Positions 26,795 through 37,298 are shown, counted from the stretch's first letter. The stretch is DNA of 64,000 bases from Mucilaginibacter auburnensis (GCF_002797815.1 NZ_PGFJ01000001.1:806001-870000); one strand, 5' to 3'. Numbers and translations are program-made. Notes: generated by a model from the sequence alone, not told the origin.

Positions 26795-28702
26795 ATGGAT
26801 AAATATATCTGGCTTATTCCTTTATTACCACTGCTTGGTTTTGTTATCAATGGCATCGGTCGTAATTCGTTATCTAAAGGATTGATCGGCGCTATTGGCA
26901 GTCTGGTTATTCTTATCTCTTTTGGCTTGAGCATAGCCACTTTCTTTCAGATCAAATCAACCGGAGCTCCAATCCATGCAGATCTGTTCACCTGGTTCAG
27001 CGTTGGCTCGCTTCATGTTGATTTCTCTTTCCTGGTTGATCAGTTGAGCTCAATTATGCTGCTCATCATTACAGGTGTAGGTTTTCTTATTCATTTATAT
27101 TCTACCGGTTACATGCATGATGACAAAGGCTTCGGTAAGTTCTTTGCTTATCTAAACCTGTTTGTTTTCTTCATGTTGCTGTTGGTTATGGGCGCTAACT
27201 ACCTCATCATGTTTATTGGTTGGGAGGGTGTAGGTCTGTGCTCATATTTGCTTATCGGTTTCTGGTTCACCAATCCAAGTTATGCCGATGCTGCTAAAAA
27301 AGCATTCATCATGAACCGTGTGGGCGACTTAGGTTTCCTTATCGCTATCTTTTTAATATTCCAACACTTCGGAAGCATCAGCTACGCTGAAGTATTTGCA
27401 AAAGCTGAAACATTAGGTGCCGGCGGTGCGCCGTTGGTGCTGATTACTATATTATTGTTTGTAGGTGCTACAGGCAAATCAGCACAGTTGCCGTTGTTTA
27501 CCTGGCTGCCGGATGCGATGGCCGGTCCAACGCCTGTATCAGCATTGATCCATGCTGCAACCATGGTTACAGCAGGTATTTACATGATTGCACGCTCCAA
27601 CATCCTGTTCACAATGGCCCCTGAAACACTTGAGGTGATTGCTATTGTTGGTTTGGCTACCGCAGCGTTTGCTGCTTTGATTGCACTTACGCAAACAGAT
27701 ATTAAAAAGGTACTGGCTTACTCAACAGTGTCGCAATTAGGTTATATGTTTTTAGGTTTGGGTGTTGGCGCTTACACAGGTGCATTCTTCCACGTGCTAA
27801 CACATGCCTTCTTTAAAGCTTTATTGTTCCTTGGGGCGGGTTCTGTTATCCACGCCATGAGCGGTGAACAGGATATGCGCAGAATGGGCGGTTTGAAAGG
27901 TAAGATCAAAGTTACTTTCTTTACCATGCTGATCGGTACTATTGCCATTGCAGGTATCCCACCATTCGCTGGTTTCTTTTCAAAAGATGAAATTTTAGCG
28001 GCTGCTTACGCGCACAATCCTATTTACTATGTAGTGGGTGTTATTACCGCTATGCTTACTTCATTCTACATGTTCCGGATGATGTACTTAACCTTCTGGG
28101 GTAAGTTCCGCGGGACACATGAGCAGGAGCATCATCTGCATGAGTCGCCTTCAAGCATGACTATTCCATTAATTGTGTTGGCCGTATTGTCAATAATTGG
28201 TGGTTTTATAGGCGTACCGCATGTTTTGTGGGGCCATCATGAGTTGAATGCTTTTTTAACTCCGGTATTTGAAGCCTCTAACAAGTTAATGGGCGAACAT
28301 GAGTTAGATCAAAGCACAGAATGGTTGCTGATGGGAATATCAGTACTCGTTGCTTTCATAGCTATGGGTTATGCCTACTCTCGTTACGTAAAAGGCGCGC
28401 ATGTGCCGGTTGAAGATGGCGAAGAACGCCCGGCATTGGCGAGTTTATCATATAACAAGTTTTATGTTGACGAGTTATATGATGCCATTATCCGCAAGCC
28501 TTTAGATTGGTTATCTGGCTTCTTCTATAAAGTAATTGACAAGTTGGGTATCGACGGGTTTGTGAACAGCCTTGGAAAAGGGTCTGTTGAGGCCAGCAAG
28601 AGCTTACGCTTATTGCAGGCCGGTAACGTTGGTTTCTACATTTTTATGATGGTGGCAGGCATAGTTGCCATACTGTTATATAGCTTAACAAGTGTAATTT
28701 AA
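26795..28702 (+). CDS. nuoL: NADH-quinone oxidoreductase subunit L
   Basis: A 635-residue antiporter-like proton-pumping subunit. It has the GWEGVGLCSYLLIGFW helix, the GATGKSAQLPLFTWLPDAM loop-helix, PTPVSALIHAATMVTAG, and the long C-terminal extension expected for the lateral helix HL. Confidence 0.98.
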   Translation: MDKYIWLIPLLPLLGFVINGIGRNSLSKGLIGAIGSLVILISFGLSIATFFQIKSTGAPIHADLFTWFSVGSLHVDFSFLVDQLSSIMLLIITGVGFLIHLYSTGYMHDDKGFGKFFAYLNLFVFFMLLLVMGANYLIMFIGWEGVGLCSYLLIGFWFTNPSYADAAKKAFIMNRVGDLGFLIAIFLIFQHFGSISYAEVFAKAETLGAGGAPLVLITILLFVGATGKSAQLPLFTWLPDAMAGPTPVSALIHAATMVTAGIYMIARSNILFTMAPETLEVIAIVGLATAAFAALIALTQTDIKKVLAYSTVSQLGYMFLGLGVGAYTGAFFHVLTHAFFKALLFLGAGSVIHAMSGEQDMRRMGGLKGKIKVTFFTMLIGTIAIAGIPPFAGFFSKDEILAAAYAHNPIYYVVGVITAMLTSFYMFRMMYLTFWGKFRGTHEQEHHLHESPSSMTIPLIVLAVLSIIGGFIGVPHVLWGHHELNAFLTPVFEASNKLMGEHELDQSTEWLLMGISVLVAFIAMGYAYSRYVKGAHVPVEDGEERPALASLSYNKFYVDELYDAIIRKPLDWLSGFFYKVIDKLGIDGFVNSLGKGSVEASKSLRLLQAGNVGFYIFMMVAGIVAILLYSLTSVI

Positions 28703-28703
28703 A

Positions 28704-30152
28704 ATGACGGTTAGTATACTTATATTTTTGCCGGTAATTGCAGCGCTTGCTGTTGCTTTCCTTAAAAACGATGCAGCTAAGCATGCCGCGCTATTTTTCT
28801 CGGTGGTTGAACTGGCAGTAGCCTTGTATTTTCTAAGCAATTTTGTACCCGATGCCAGCACACAGTTTTTAATTGATGTACCATGGATAAGCAGAATAGG
28901 CGTTTACTTCACTGCAGGTATTGATGGCATCAGTATGATAATGGTGTTACTCACAACGGTTTTAGTGCCGTTGATCATTTTAACTACTTACAAACACACC
29001 TACAGTAATGCCGGTGCTTTTTATGCACTCATATTGTTTATGCAGGCGGCAATGCTGGTTGTATTTACCGCGCTTGACGGATTTTTATTCTATGTTGGAT
29101 GGGAAGCTGCGCTGATACCAATTTACTTTATCTGCGCTATGTGGGGCGGTCAGGACCGTATCCGCATTACCTTGAAGTTTTTCATTTACACTTTTGCCGG
29201 TTCATTATTTATGTTATTGGCAATAATTTACCTGTACTTCCATACACCGGGTAAGCTATATAGTCTGGAAGGTTTTATGCATGCAGGCTTATCGCCTCAG
29301 GAGCAGGTTTGGGTGTTCTGGGCATTCTTTCTGGCATTTGCTATCAAAATGCCGGTGTTCCCTTTCCATACCTGGCAGCCCGATACCTATACCGAATCAC
29401 CTTCAGCAGGTACCATGATGTTATCAGGTATCATGTTAAAAATGGGTATCTATGGTGTTATCAGATGGATGGTGCCCAATGCGCCTATCAGCGCTTTTGA
29501 ATGGCAAAACCTAACTATTATACTTTCAATAGTAGGTATAGTTTACGCTTCTATCATTGCCTTTACGCAAAAAGATGGCAAACGTTTAGTGGCCTACTCA
29601 TCAATAGCGCACGTTGGCTTGATAGCAGCAGGTATTTTTGCCTGGAACGTGCAAGGCTTGCAGGGTGCAATGGTGCAAATGCTTAGCCACGGCATAAACG
29701 TGGTGGGTATGTTCTTTATTTGGGATATCATCAGTCGCCGTTTAAATACACGTGAGATATCTCAACTGGGCGGTATTGCTAAAAACGCACCATTTTTCTC
29801 CATCGCGTTTTTAATAATTGTATTGGGTACTGTTGCATTGCCGTTAACCAATGGTTTCATAGGTGAGTTTTTATTGCTGAACAGCGTTTACCAATACAAC
29901 ATCTGGTTAGCTGCTGTAGCTGGCTTGACCATCATATTTGGCGCGGTATACATGCTGCGCATGTATAAAGGTGTTATGCAAGGCGAAACCAATGACCTTA
30001 CAGCTGTTTTTACAGATGTTAAAGGAACGGAAGCGTTAGCGCTGGCCATTATCTGCGCGTTAATTATTGTTATAGGTGTTTATCCGCAGCCTATCCTGCA
30101 CATCTCAGAAGCGGCGGTGAATAATTTGATAAATACTGTAAATCTCAGGTAG
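28704..30152 (+). CDS. nuoM: NADH-quinone oxidoreductase subunit M
   Basis: A 482-residue antiporter-like subunit with the conserved glutamate helix LFYVGWEAALIPIYF, the FAIKMPVFPFHTWQPDTYTE loop and KRLVAYSSIAHVGL. It starts one base after nuoL and ends 6 bp before nuoN. Confidence 0.98.
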   Translation: MTVSILIFLPVIAALAVAFLKNDAAKHAALFFSVVELAVALYFLSNFVPDASTQFLIDVPWISRIGVYFTAGIDGISMIMVLLTTVLVPLIILTTYKHTYSNAGAFYALILFMQAAMLVVFTALDGFLFYVGWEAALIPIYFICAMWGGQDRIRITLKFFIYTFAGSLFMLLAIIYLYFHTPGKLYSLEGFMHAGLSPQEQVWVFWAFFLAFAIKMPVFPFHTWQPDTYTESPSAGTMMLSGIMLKMGIYGVIRWMVPNAPISAFEWQNLTIILSIVGIVYASIIAFTQKDGKRLVAYSSIAHVGLIAAGIFAWNVQGLQGAMVQMLSHGINVVGMFFIWDIISRRLNTREISQLGGIAKNAPFFSIAFLIIVLGTVALPLTNGFIGEFLLLNSVYQYNIWLAAVAGLTIIFGAVYMLRMYKGVMQGETNDLTAVFTDVKGTEALALAIICALIIVIGVYPQPILHISEAAVNNLINTVNLR

Positions 30153-30158
30153 TTTGTT

Positions 30159-31535
30159 ATGAATACTTTAATAGTTATATCTGTTTTACCTATTGTACTG
30201 CTTTACCTGGGGCTGTATAAAATGCAAAAGGCATTGCTGCCGGTTACCGTTGTTGGTTTACTGGTTGCACTTGGAATGGCAATAGGCCACTGGAATGACG
30301 GTGCTACTCCAATTTTTAATGGGATGATGCTGTTTAATAACTTTTCGGTTATTTTCTCGTCTGTAGCTATCATATCAACCCTTCTCATTCTATTACTATC
30401 TAAAGATTATTTTGAGCGTATCAGTTCGCATGTGGCTGAGTATTACGCGGTGATATTGTTTTCATTGGCCGGTATCATTGTAATGGTATCTTACTATAAT
30501 CTGTCAATGTTATTCATTGGTATTGAGATCATGTCTGTTAGTTTATATATCCTGGCAGGTATCAAAAAGAAAGACTTTGCTTCAAACGAGGCTGCTTTGA
30601 AATACTTCCTGATGGGTGCTTTTTCAACAGGCTTTTTATTGTTCGGTATCACATTGATCTACGGCGCTACAGGTTCTTTTAACCTGGAGGAGATCCGCAA
30701 CTGGATGACACACGATGTTAAAATTGACTGGTTGTCATTCACCGGCATGATGCTGATCTTGATTGGTCTTTGCTTTAAGGTTGGTGCTGCTCCTTTCCAC
30801 TTCTGGACACCAGACGTATATGAGGGATCTCCAACACTTATCACAGCGTTTATGTCAACTGTAGTAAAGGTTGCAGGCTTCGCGGCATTTTACCGTTTGT
30901 TCTCTGTATCATTCGGCGCGGCAAGTGGTTTCTGGATGCAGCCTTTATCAGTTATTATCATCTTAACGCTGTTTATTGGCAACATAACCGCATTATATCA
31001 GAAAAGCTTTAAGCGCATGTTGGCTTATTCAAGTATCTCGCATGCGGGTTACATGTTATTTGCCTTAGTTGCTTTAGGCGGAACATCGGTAGCCTCTATA
31101 TTCATTTATGGCAGCGCATATTCTGTAGCGTCTATTATTGCTTTTGGTGCGCTTATTTTAGTGCAGCAACAAACCGGCAGCGATAGTTTTGAGAGCTTTA
31201 ATGGTTTGGGTAAAAGCAATCCGTTTTTAGCGTTGGTAGTTACCGTAGCAATGCTTTCGTTGGCAGGTATACCATTAACAGCAGGCTTTATAGGTAAGTT
31301 TTACATGTTTAGCGGTACAATAAGCAAGTGGCAAATATGGATAACTGTTTTAGCAGTTATTAATGCCATTATCAGCATATTCTATTATTTCAGGGTAATT
31401 GTAGCAATGTATTTCCGTCAGGAAGATCGTACGTCGCTAACCGTGCCTGTAAATTATGTTGTAGTGTTTGCAATTGCAGCTGCGGCAACGTTAGTGATAG
31501 GCATCTATCCCGATCTGATTGCAAAGCTTATTTAA
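30159..31535 (+). CDS. nuoN: NADH-quinone oxidoreductase subunit N
   Basis: A 458-residue antiporter-like subunit, last gene of the operon. It shows the ALKYFLMGAFSTGFLLFG helix, KVGAAPFHFWTPDVYEGSP and KRMLAYSSISHAGYM. All 14 subunits A to N are therefore present in this window. Confidence 0.97.
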   Translation: MNTLIVISVLPIVLLYLGLYKMQKALLPVTVVGLLVALGMAIGHWNDGATPIFNGMMLFNNFSVIFSSVAIISTLLILLLSKDYFERISSHVAEYYAVILFSLAGIIVMVSYYNLSMLFIGIEIMSVSLYILAGIKKKDFASNEAALKYFLMGAFSTGFLLFGITLIYGATGSFNLEEIRNWMTHDVKIDWLSFTGMMLILIGLCFKVGAAPFHFWTPDVYEGSPTLITAFMSTVVKVAGFAAFYRLFSVSFGAASGFWMQPLSVIIILTLFIGNITALYQKSFKRMLAYSSISHAGYMLFALVALGGTSVASIFIYGSAYSVASIIAFGALILVQQQTGSDSFESFNGLGKSNPFLALVVTVAMLSLAGIPLTAGFIGKFYMFSGTISKWQIWITVLAVINAIISIFYYFRVIVAMYFRQEDRTSLTVPVNYVVVFAIAAAATLVIGIYPDLIAKLI

Positions 31536-31570
31536 TTCATTAAAACTAAAGTTCCCTTCTAATTGATTTA

Positions 31571-31592
31571 ATATTTGTAGTTTTACAAATAT
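31571..31592. promoter_or_regulatory. Perfect inverted repeat before the DedA gene
   Basis: ATATTTGTA and TACAAATAT are perfect inverted 9-mers around GTTT, ending 5 bp before the DedA ATG. No T-run follows, so a regulator site or start-masking hairpin is more likely than a terminator. Confidence 0.45.
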
Positions 31593-31597
31593 CGTTA

Positions 31598-32236
31598 ATG
31601 GAAAATTTTTGGGAATACCTGCAAACCCTGACCGATGCTAAGACCATTTTAAGCAAAGGAGGGTTTTATTTTTTGCTGGTTGTGGTCTTTGCCGAAACGG
31701 GGTTGTTCTTCGGATTTTTCCTTCCCGGCGACTATCTCTTATTCATGGCGGGGTTGCTTTGCGCTTCTGGAATGATAGATGTGCAATTAGGTACTTTACT
31801 GTTTTCGGTTATTGCGGCAGGTGTACTGGGTAACTACACGGGCTACTGGTTTGGCTATCGCGCAGGGCCTATGCTCTTCAAAAAAAACGATTCGTGGTTC
31901 TTTAAAAAGCGTTATATAACGGTTGCGGAAGAATTTTATAAAAAACATGGCGGAATGGCATTAGTTTTAGGAAGATTTTTCCCTATAATAAGAACTTTTG
32001 CACCTATCTTTGCAGGCGTTGTTAAGGTAGATTTTAAGCGATTTACCTTGTATAACCTGGCGGGTGGTATTGCGTGGACTTGCACCTTTATTTTATCGGG
32101 TTATTTCTTAGGGCGGCGGTATCCGCAGCTGAACGATTACCTTGAATATATTGTAATAGGACTAATAGTTATCACATCAATACCATTGTTAATTGCCTTT
32201 ATAAGAAGAAAGACAACTAATACTGAAAAAACATAA
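31598..32236 (+). CDS. DedA family membrane protein
   Basis: A 212-residue polytopic protein of the DedA/SNARE-associated family. It shows the FAETGLFFGFFLPGDYLL segment, GYWFGYRAGP, and the FGRFFPIIRTFAPIFAG-like motif (here LGRFFPIIRTFAPIFAG). DedA proteins flip phospholipids or undecaprenyl carriers and support envelope homeostasis. It lies 9 bp before ppa and probably in one unit with it. Confidence 0.92.
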   Translation: MENFWEYLQTLTDAKTILSKGGFYFLLVVVFAETGLFFGFFLPGDYLLFMAGLLCASGMIDVQLGTLLFSVIAAGVLGNYTGYWFGYRAGPMLFKKNDSWFFKKRYITVAEEFYKKHGGMALVLGRFFPIIRTFAPIFAGVVKVDFKRFTLYNLAGGIAWTCTFILSGYFLGRRYPQLNDYLEYIVIGLIVITSIPLLIAFIRRKTTNTEKT

Positions 32237-32245
32237 AAAATAAAT

Positions 32246-32797
32246 ATGGCTACACAACACCCCTGGCACGGCGTTTCTATCGGCGAGAACGTTCCTGAAA
32301 TTGTTAACGCGATAATTGAGATACCGAAAGGCTCAAAAGCAAAGTATGAAATCGACAAAGAGTCAGGTCTGCTTAAATTAGACAGGGTTTTATTTTCATC
32401 TGTAATGTACCCGGCCAATTACGGTTTTATTCCGCAAACTTATTGCGACGATAAAGACCCATTGGATATTTTAGTACTTTGCTCAATTGACGTTTTCCCT
32501 ATGTCAATGATCGAAGCTAAAGTAATAGGTGTTATGCACATGGTTGACAATGGTGAGCAAGACGACAAGATTATTGCAGTTGCTAAAAACGACATGTCTG
32601 TAAATTATATCGATGATCTTAACGAATTACCTCCGCATACTATGACAGAGATTGTTCGTTTCTTCAAAGATTACAAAAAGCTTGAAGGTAAAAACGTTAC
32701 CATTGAGCACATGCTTGGTAAACGCTATGCACATAAGGTAATTGCCGAAAGCATTGAGCTTTACAAAGCTACCTTTCCTTCACCAATAAATGTTTAA
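32246..32797 (+). CDS. ppa: Inorganic pyrophosphatase, family I
   Basis: A 183-residue soluble pyrophosphatase hydrolysing PPi to phosphate. It has the KYEIDKESG start of the fold, [17 protein letters not shown] and the metal-binding [11 protein letters not shown] motif (about 70-78), then [18 protein letters not shown]. It overlaps the next gene by one base. Confidence 0.96.
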   Translation: MATQHPWHGVSIGENVPEIVNAIIEIPKGSKAKYEIDKESGLLKLDRVLFSSVMYPANYGFIPQTYCDDKDPLDILVLCSIDVFPMSMIEAKVIGVMHMVDNGEQDDKIIAVAKNDMSVNYIDDLNELPPHTMTEIVRFFKDYKKLEGKNVTIEHMLGKRYAHKVIAESIELYKATFPSPINV

Positions 32798-34137
32798 TGG
32801 ACCCCGGCGATTATCATATTAGCGGCTTCAGCGTATTTGCAACCTTATTTTTGGTGCTGTTAAATGGCTTTTTCGTTGCTGCGGAATTTGCCATGGTTAA
32901 AGTTCGCGCATCACAAATAGAGCTGCGTGCAAAAACGGGTAACAGCATTGCCCGTGTTGCACGCGGCATAATGCATAATTTAGATGGTTATCTGGCTGCA
33001 ACACAATTAGGTATTACCATCGCCTCACTTGGTTTGGGTGTAGTTGGTGAAGAGGTGGTAACAGCTCTTATGATCAACCTTTTTCAGGTGTTCAACGTAG
33101 AGTTAGCTCCTGGTGTTATTACAGCAAGCCATGTTATAGCCTTTGCTACAATTACTATTTTTCATATTGTTTTTGGGGAGTTAGCTCCTAAATCGTTAGC
33201 TATACAGCAATCGGTTAAAACAGTAATGGCGGTATCATTACCGCTGAGAGTATTCTATGTAGTATTTAAACCTGCTATTTGGGTACTTAATGGCTTCGCT
33301 AATTTTATGCTGAAGATATTTGGTATAAACCCGGTTGCCGGGCACGAAGCGCATCACAGTTCAGAAGAACTGCAATACTTGTTAGAGCAGGGGCGTGAAA
33401 CCGGCGCGCTCGACTCGTCAGAGCATGAGTTGATCCAGAACGTATTTGATTTTAACGAGCGCGTGGTTAAAAACATCATGGTGCCCCGCACCAAAATTTC
33501 GGGTATTGAGATCAGTACGGAAAAAGATGAGTTATTAGAAAAACTCATTACCGAAGGTTATTCGCGTATGCCCGTTTATGATGATGTTATAGATAAGATT
33601 GTTGGTATTGTTCATACCAAGGATATTTTGCCGCTTTTGGCCCGAAACGAGGAGATTGTATTAAAGGACATCATCCGTAAGCCTTACTTTATCCCCGAGA
33701 CAAAGAAGATCAATGATCTGATGGCCGAGCTGCAGCAAAAACGAATTCAGATAGCTATCGTATCTGATGAGTTTGGTGGTACTGCCGGTATGGTTACCCT
33801 CGAAGACATTGTTGAAGAGCTGGTTGGCGAGATACAGGACGAGTACGATGAAGAAAAGCCAATTGTAGAAGTGATCAATGAGCGCGAGTTTATTGTGAAC
33901 GCTTTGGCGCCTATTTATGATGTGAACGAGCATTTGCCTCATGATCTTCCTGAAGATGGCGACTTTGATACGGTATCGGGTTGGTTAGGTGATATATTTG
34001 GTAAAATACCCGATGTGGGGGAACAAAAAGAATCTAACGGCTACAATATTACCGTTTTGAAGAAATCTGATCAGAACATTGAGTCTGTTAAACTCGAGTT
34101 ATTATTAAACGAGGAAGATACAGTAGATTTGCATTGA
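32797..34137 (+). CDS. CNNM/CorC-type membrane protein (DUF21-CBS-CorC)
   Basis: A 446-residue protein with four N-terminal membrane helices (DUF21/CNNM transmembrane domain, about 1-190), a CBS pair (about 210-335) with NIMVPRTKI and SRMPVYDDVIDKIVGIVHTKD, and a C-terminal CorC/HlyC domain (about 350-440). Relatives export magnesium; the older name hemolysin is misleading. Confidence 0.93.
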   Translation: MDPGDYHISGFSVFATLFLVLLNGFFVAAEFAMVKVRASQIELRAKTGNSIARVARGIMHNLDGYLAATQLGITIASLGLGVVGEEVVTALMINLFQVFNVELAPGVITASHVIAFATITIFHIVFGELAPKSLAIQQSVKTVMAVSLPLRVFYVVFKPAIWVLNGFANFMLKIFGINPVAGHEAHHSSEELQYLLEQGRETGALDSSEHELIQNVFDFNERVVKNIMVPRTKISGIEISTEKDELLEKLITEGYSRMPVYDDVIDKIVGIVHTKDILPLLARNEEIVLKDIIRKPYFIPETKKINDLMAELQQKRIQIAIVSDEFGGTAGMVTLEDIVEELVGEIQDEYDEEKPIVEVINEREFIVNALAPIYDVNEHLPHDLPEDGDFDTVSGWLGDIFGKIPDVGEQKESNGYNITVLKKSDQNIESVKLELLLNEEDTVDLH

Positions 34138-34152
34138 TCTGCTGTTTACTGT

Positions 34153-34863
34153 ATGCACCTTTTTTACACACCCGATATTGATGCCTCACATCCAATGTAC
34201 TTCCTTAATGAGGAGGAGAGTAAGCATTGTATAAGGGTTTTAAGACTTCAGGTTGGTGATCGGGTTCAATTGATTGATGGACGGGGAGGACTATACAACG
34301 CTGAGATCAGCGAGGCTCATCCTAAGCGTACTATTCTTAAAATCAATAGTGTGCAAACAGGATTCGGCAAGCGTAATCATTACCTGCACATAGCCATTGC
34401 CCCAACTAAAAATATTGAGCGTTTTGAATGGTTTTTGGAAAAAGCCACCGAGATAGGAATTGACGAAATAACCCCCATTATTTGTCAGCGCTCCGAACGC
34501 AAAGAGGTTAAAATTGAGCGATCAGCTAAAATTATAACTTCTGCCATAAAGCAATCATTAAAAGCTTACCACCCTATTTTAAATGCGCCCATTGCTTTTA
34601 ACCAATTTGTAAAACAACAGTTTGAAGGGCAAAAGTTCATTGCTCATTGTATGGATGAAAGCAAGACCGGATTAGCCGCGGAGGTAGAGAAACAAAGCGC
34701 TTATGTAATATTAATAGGACCGGAGGGCGATTTTAGCCCGGCGGAGGTAGAGGGTGCTTTGCAAAACGGATTTAAAGCCATAACTTTAGGTGAAAGCAGG
34801 CTGCGGACCGAGACTGCCGCGCTGGAAGCCTGCTTTGAGATCAATTTCTTAAACCGGAAATAA
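34153..34863 (+). CDS. rsmE: 16S rRNA m3U1498 methyltransferase
   Basis: A 236-residue SPOUT-family enzyme that methylates N3 of U1498 in 16S rRNA. It has the EESKHCIRVLR N-terminal PUA-like start, EKATEIGIDEITPI, and the SAM-binding knot: ILIGPEGDFSPAEV and LGESRLRTETAAL. The DUF4159 gene starts 2 bp after it. Confidence 0.96.
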   Translation: MHLFYTPDIDASHPMYFLNEEESKHCIRVLRLQVGDRVQLIDGRGGLYNAEISEAHPKRTILKINSVQTGFGKRNHYLHIAIAPTKNIERFEWFLEKATEIGIDEITPIICQRSERKEVKIERSAKIITSAIKQSLKAYHPILNAPIAFNQFVKQQFEGQKFIAHCMDESKTGLAAEVEKQSAYVILIGPEGDFSPAEVEGALQNGFKAITLGESRLRTETAALEACFEINFLNRK

Positions 34864-34865
34864 CG

Positions 34866-35525
34866 ATGAAAAAGTTGTGGTACATGGGTGTTGCTGTGGG
34901 GTTACTTACCTTAAGCAGTTTCAACGCGCCCACTTATAAAATGGCTAAACTCAAGTATAGCGGTGGTGGCGACTGGTATGGCGATCGCACTGCCTTGCCA
35001 AACCTCATAAAGTTTTGCAACGAAAACCTGAAAACGAATTTTGACCGCGAAGACGAGGTTGTGGAGCCGGGTAGCGCGCAACTATTTGATTATCCTTTTG
35101 TTTTTATGACCGGCCACGGCAACGTTATCTTTTCAGACCAGGAAGCAAAGAACCTACGCAAGTACTTGACAGGTGGCGGCTTTTTGCATATTGATGATAA
35201 TTACGGCCTGGATAAATTTATTCGTCCGCAAATGAAGAAGGTTTTCCCTGAACTGGACTTTGTGGAATTGCCGGTAAATTATCCTATTTACCATCAAAAA
35301 TTCAGTTTCCCTACAGGCCTGCCTAAAGTACATGAGCATGACGGCAAACGTCCGCAGGGTTTTGGATTGATATACAAAGGCAGGCTGGTGTGTTTTTATT
35401 CGTTTGAGTGCGATCTGGGCAATGGTTGGGAAGATCTGGGTACTTATGCCGGCGATACGCAGGAATCGCGTTTAAAAGCGCTACGTATGGGCGCCAACTT
35501 GATACAATACGTTCTTACGCAGTAA
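34866..35525 (+). CDS. DUF4159 family protein
   Basis: A 219-residue protein with a signal-like N-terminus (about 1-24) and the DUF4159 core: YSGGGDWYGDRTALPNL, FVFMTGHGNVIFSDQE, GGGFLHIDDNYGLDKF, and a histidine cluster before the end. The glutamine-amidotransferase-like fold suggests a ligand-binding role, but function is unknown. Probably exported to the periplasm. Confidence 0.85.
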   Translation: MKKLWYMGVAVGLLTLSSFNAPTYKMAKLKYSGGGDWYGDRTALPNLIKFCNENLKTNFDREDEVVEPGSAQLFDYPFVFMTGHGNVIFSDQEAKNLRKYLTGGGFLHIDDNYGLDKFIRPQMKKVFPELDFVELPVNYPIYHQKFSFPTGLPKVHEHDGKRPQGFGLIYKGRLVCFYSFECDLGNGWEDLGTYAGDTQESRLKALRMGANLIQYVLTQ

Positions 35526-35588
35526 TTCGCAACTTAAGCGTACTGTGGAGATAAATTATACTTAGATTAACTTAAAAAAGCAGCCATC

Positions 35589-35634
35589 ATAAACAGAAAT
35601 GGCCTCTTGTATTCAAGAGGCCATTTCTGTTTAT
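35589..35634. terminator. 20-bp bidirectional terminator
   Basis: A perfect 20-bp stem with a 6-nt loop between convergent genes (DUF4159 on plus, gldJ on minus). A/T-rich ends on both sides allow it to end both transcripts. Confidence 0.85.
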
Positions 35635-35657
35635 CTGATTATTAAGCTATGTTACCG

Positions 35658-37298
35658 TTATTTTCCTGCCTTTTTTACGCTGAAGTGAGGTTTGCCACCA
35701 GGGCTGATCTCGGGTGCGCCAACAAGATCCATTGCACAACGGAAACCAACTTCAGCACTTGATTCGCCCTGATCCATAAACCTGCGTGTTGCCGGGTTTA
35801 ACCAGTAAGCCAAATCATTCCACGAGCCACCCTTGTACACCTTTGAGCGGTCGTTTACCAATGTTGTAATTCCATATAAATTAGTATTTACGCTATCCCT
35901 AAAACCACGAGCATCAGCATTGTATGGCTTTCCAGCCAACGGATCTTTAGTAACAAATGGTACAGGAGCCTGGCCATTACCGTTGCCTGCACCATTAGTA
36001 GTGCTTGGCGCAGCATTGGCTAAACTATCTGCACGTTGAGATGCAATTAATTCAGCATAGGTCATTTTTCTTGCGGCTTTTGCCGGATCTTTTATTGGGC
36101 GACCATATTTGTCTTTAGCGTATTGACCGGTGCTTGCGTTGGCCAAACGTTTATCAGCAAACTGGTTACCACGGAAAGGATTAAAGGCATCAACGTCTTC
36201 AAATGACATTTGACGGTAGGTGTCTTCTACCCACTCGTTAACATTACCTGCCATGTTATACAAACCAAAATCGTTTGGCTGGTAAGAGCGTACAGGAGCG
36301 GTTATAAACGCCTTATCATTCAGGTAACCACCTACACCGGCATTATCACCATTACCACGCTTAAAGTTGGCCAATATTAAACCACGGGTTGCTTTTTGCG
36401 GCGAACGAACGCCTAAGCCATTCCATGGATAAACTTTGCCATCATTAATATTTTCAAATTGCGTATTACCGTTAAGTGACAGGGCAGCGTATTCCCATTC
36501 GGCTTCTGTAGGCAACCTGTAAGCCGGTTTTAAAATGCCGTCTTCAACGCGCACAGTTCTTACCTGCTTTTTGCTGCCACCTGCCGTAGGTGCAGCTGAA
36601 GGATTTATATCAACAGGCATACGTTTACCATCAATTCCTGCACCCCTAATTTGATTGTTAAGGTACATGTCTGTATTAAACGGCGCGATCTGCTGGGCGT
36701 TTGCGGCATTAGCCTGATTGCTTTTTTGCGCGCGGGGATTTAAAATAATGCCTTGTTGCTGTAAGATAAATTCGTTGGTACGGTCAGTACGCCATTGGCA
36801 ATACTCCTTAGCCTGATCCCAGGTAACGCCAACAACCGGATAATCCTGAAACGCAGGGTGGCGAAGGTAATTGTTTACGTAAGGCTCATTGTATGATAGC
36901 GGTCTGCGCCAAACCAGTGTATCTGGCAAAGCGTTGTAATAGAATTCGTGATCATTGGGGAAGGTCATTCTGATCCATGATAGATAATCCAACCAATCCT
37001 GATTAGAAACTTCCGCCTCATCCATGTAAAATGCCGGGATAGTTACTCTTCTGCGAACGTTGTTATATTCGTACGTAACATCCTGATCTGCGCTACCGCC
37101 TAAAACAAATGTTCCGCCTTCAATAGCTACAAGACCCGGACCCGGAGCCGGATGCGTTTGACGGAATTTTTGGTAACCAAATTTGCGGTCGTTATAAGGA
37201 ATGCCCGTTTTTTGGGATTTTTGTTTATTACTACAGCTGCTCAATAATGTTGCTACGCCCAACATTACAAAAGCAGTACGAGTAAAAAGTAATTTCAT
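35658..37298 (-). CDS. gldJ: Gliding/type IX secretion lipoprotein GldJ
   Basis: A 546-residue lipoprotein (LLSSC, Cys22) with an SUMF1/FGE-like sulfatase-modifying fold. GldJ hallmarks are the GPGLVAIEGGTFVLGG entry, RRVTIPAFYMDEAEVSNQDW, LPDTLVWRRPLSYNEPY, NNYLRHPAFQDYPVVGVTW and YRLPTEAEWEYAA, and the C-terminal SKVYKGGSWND with GFRCAMD. GldJ stabilises GldK and is needed for type IX export and gliding in the family. It is divergent from porV. Confidence 0.93.
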   Translation of the reverse strand: MKLLFTRTAFVMLGVATLLSSCSNKQKSQKTGIPYNDRKFGYQKFRQTHPAPGPGLVAIEGGTFVLGGSADQDVTYEYNNVRRRVTIPAFYMDEAEVSNQDWLDYLSWIRMTFPNDHEFYYNALPDTLVWRRPLSYNEPYVNNYLRHPAFQDYPVVGVTWDQAKEYCQWRTDRTNEFILQQQGIILNPRAQKSNQANAANAQQIAPFNTDMYLNNQIRGAGIDGKRMPVDINPSAAPTAGGSKKQVRTVRVEDGILKPAYRLPTEAEWEYAALSLNGNTQFENINDGKVYPWNGLGVRSPQKATRGLILANFKRGNGDNAGVGGYLNDKAFITAPVRSYQPNDFGLYNMAGNVNEWVEDTYRQMSFEDVDAFNPFRGNQFADKRLANASTGQYAKDKYGRPIKDPAKAARKMTYAELIASQRADSLANAAPSTTNGAGNGNGQAPVPFVTKDPLAGKPYNADARGFRDSVNTNLYGITTLVNDRSKVYKGGSWNDLAYWLNPATRRFMDQGESSAEVGFRCAMDLVGAPEISPGGKPHFSVKKAGK

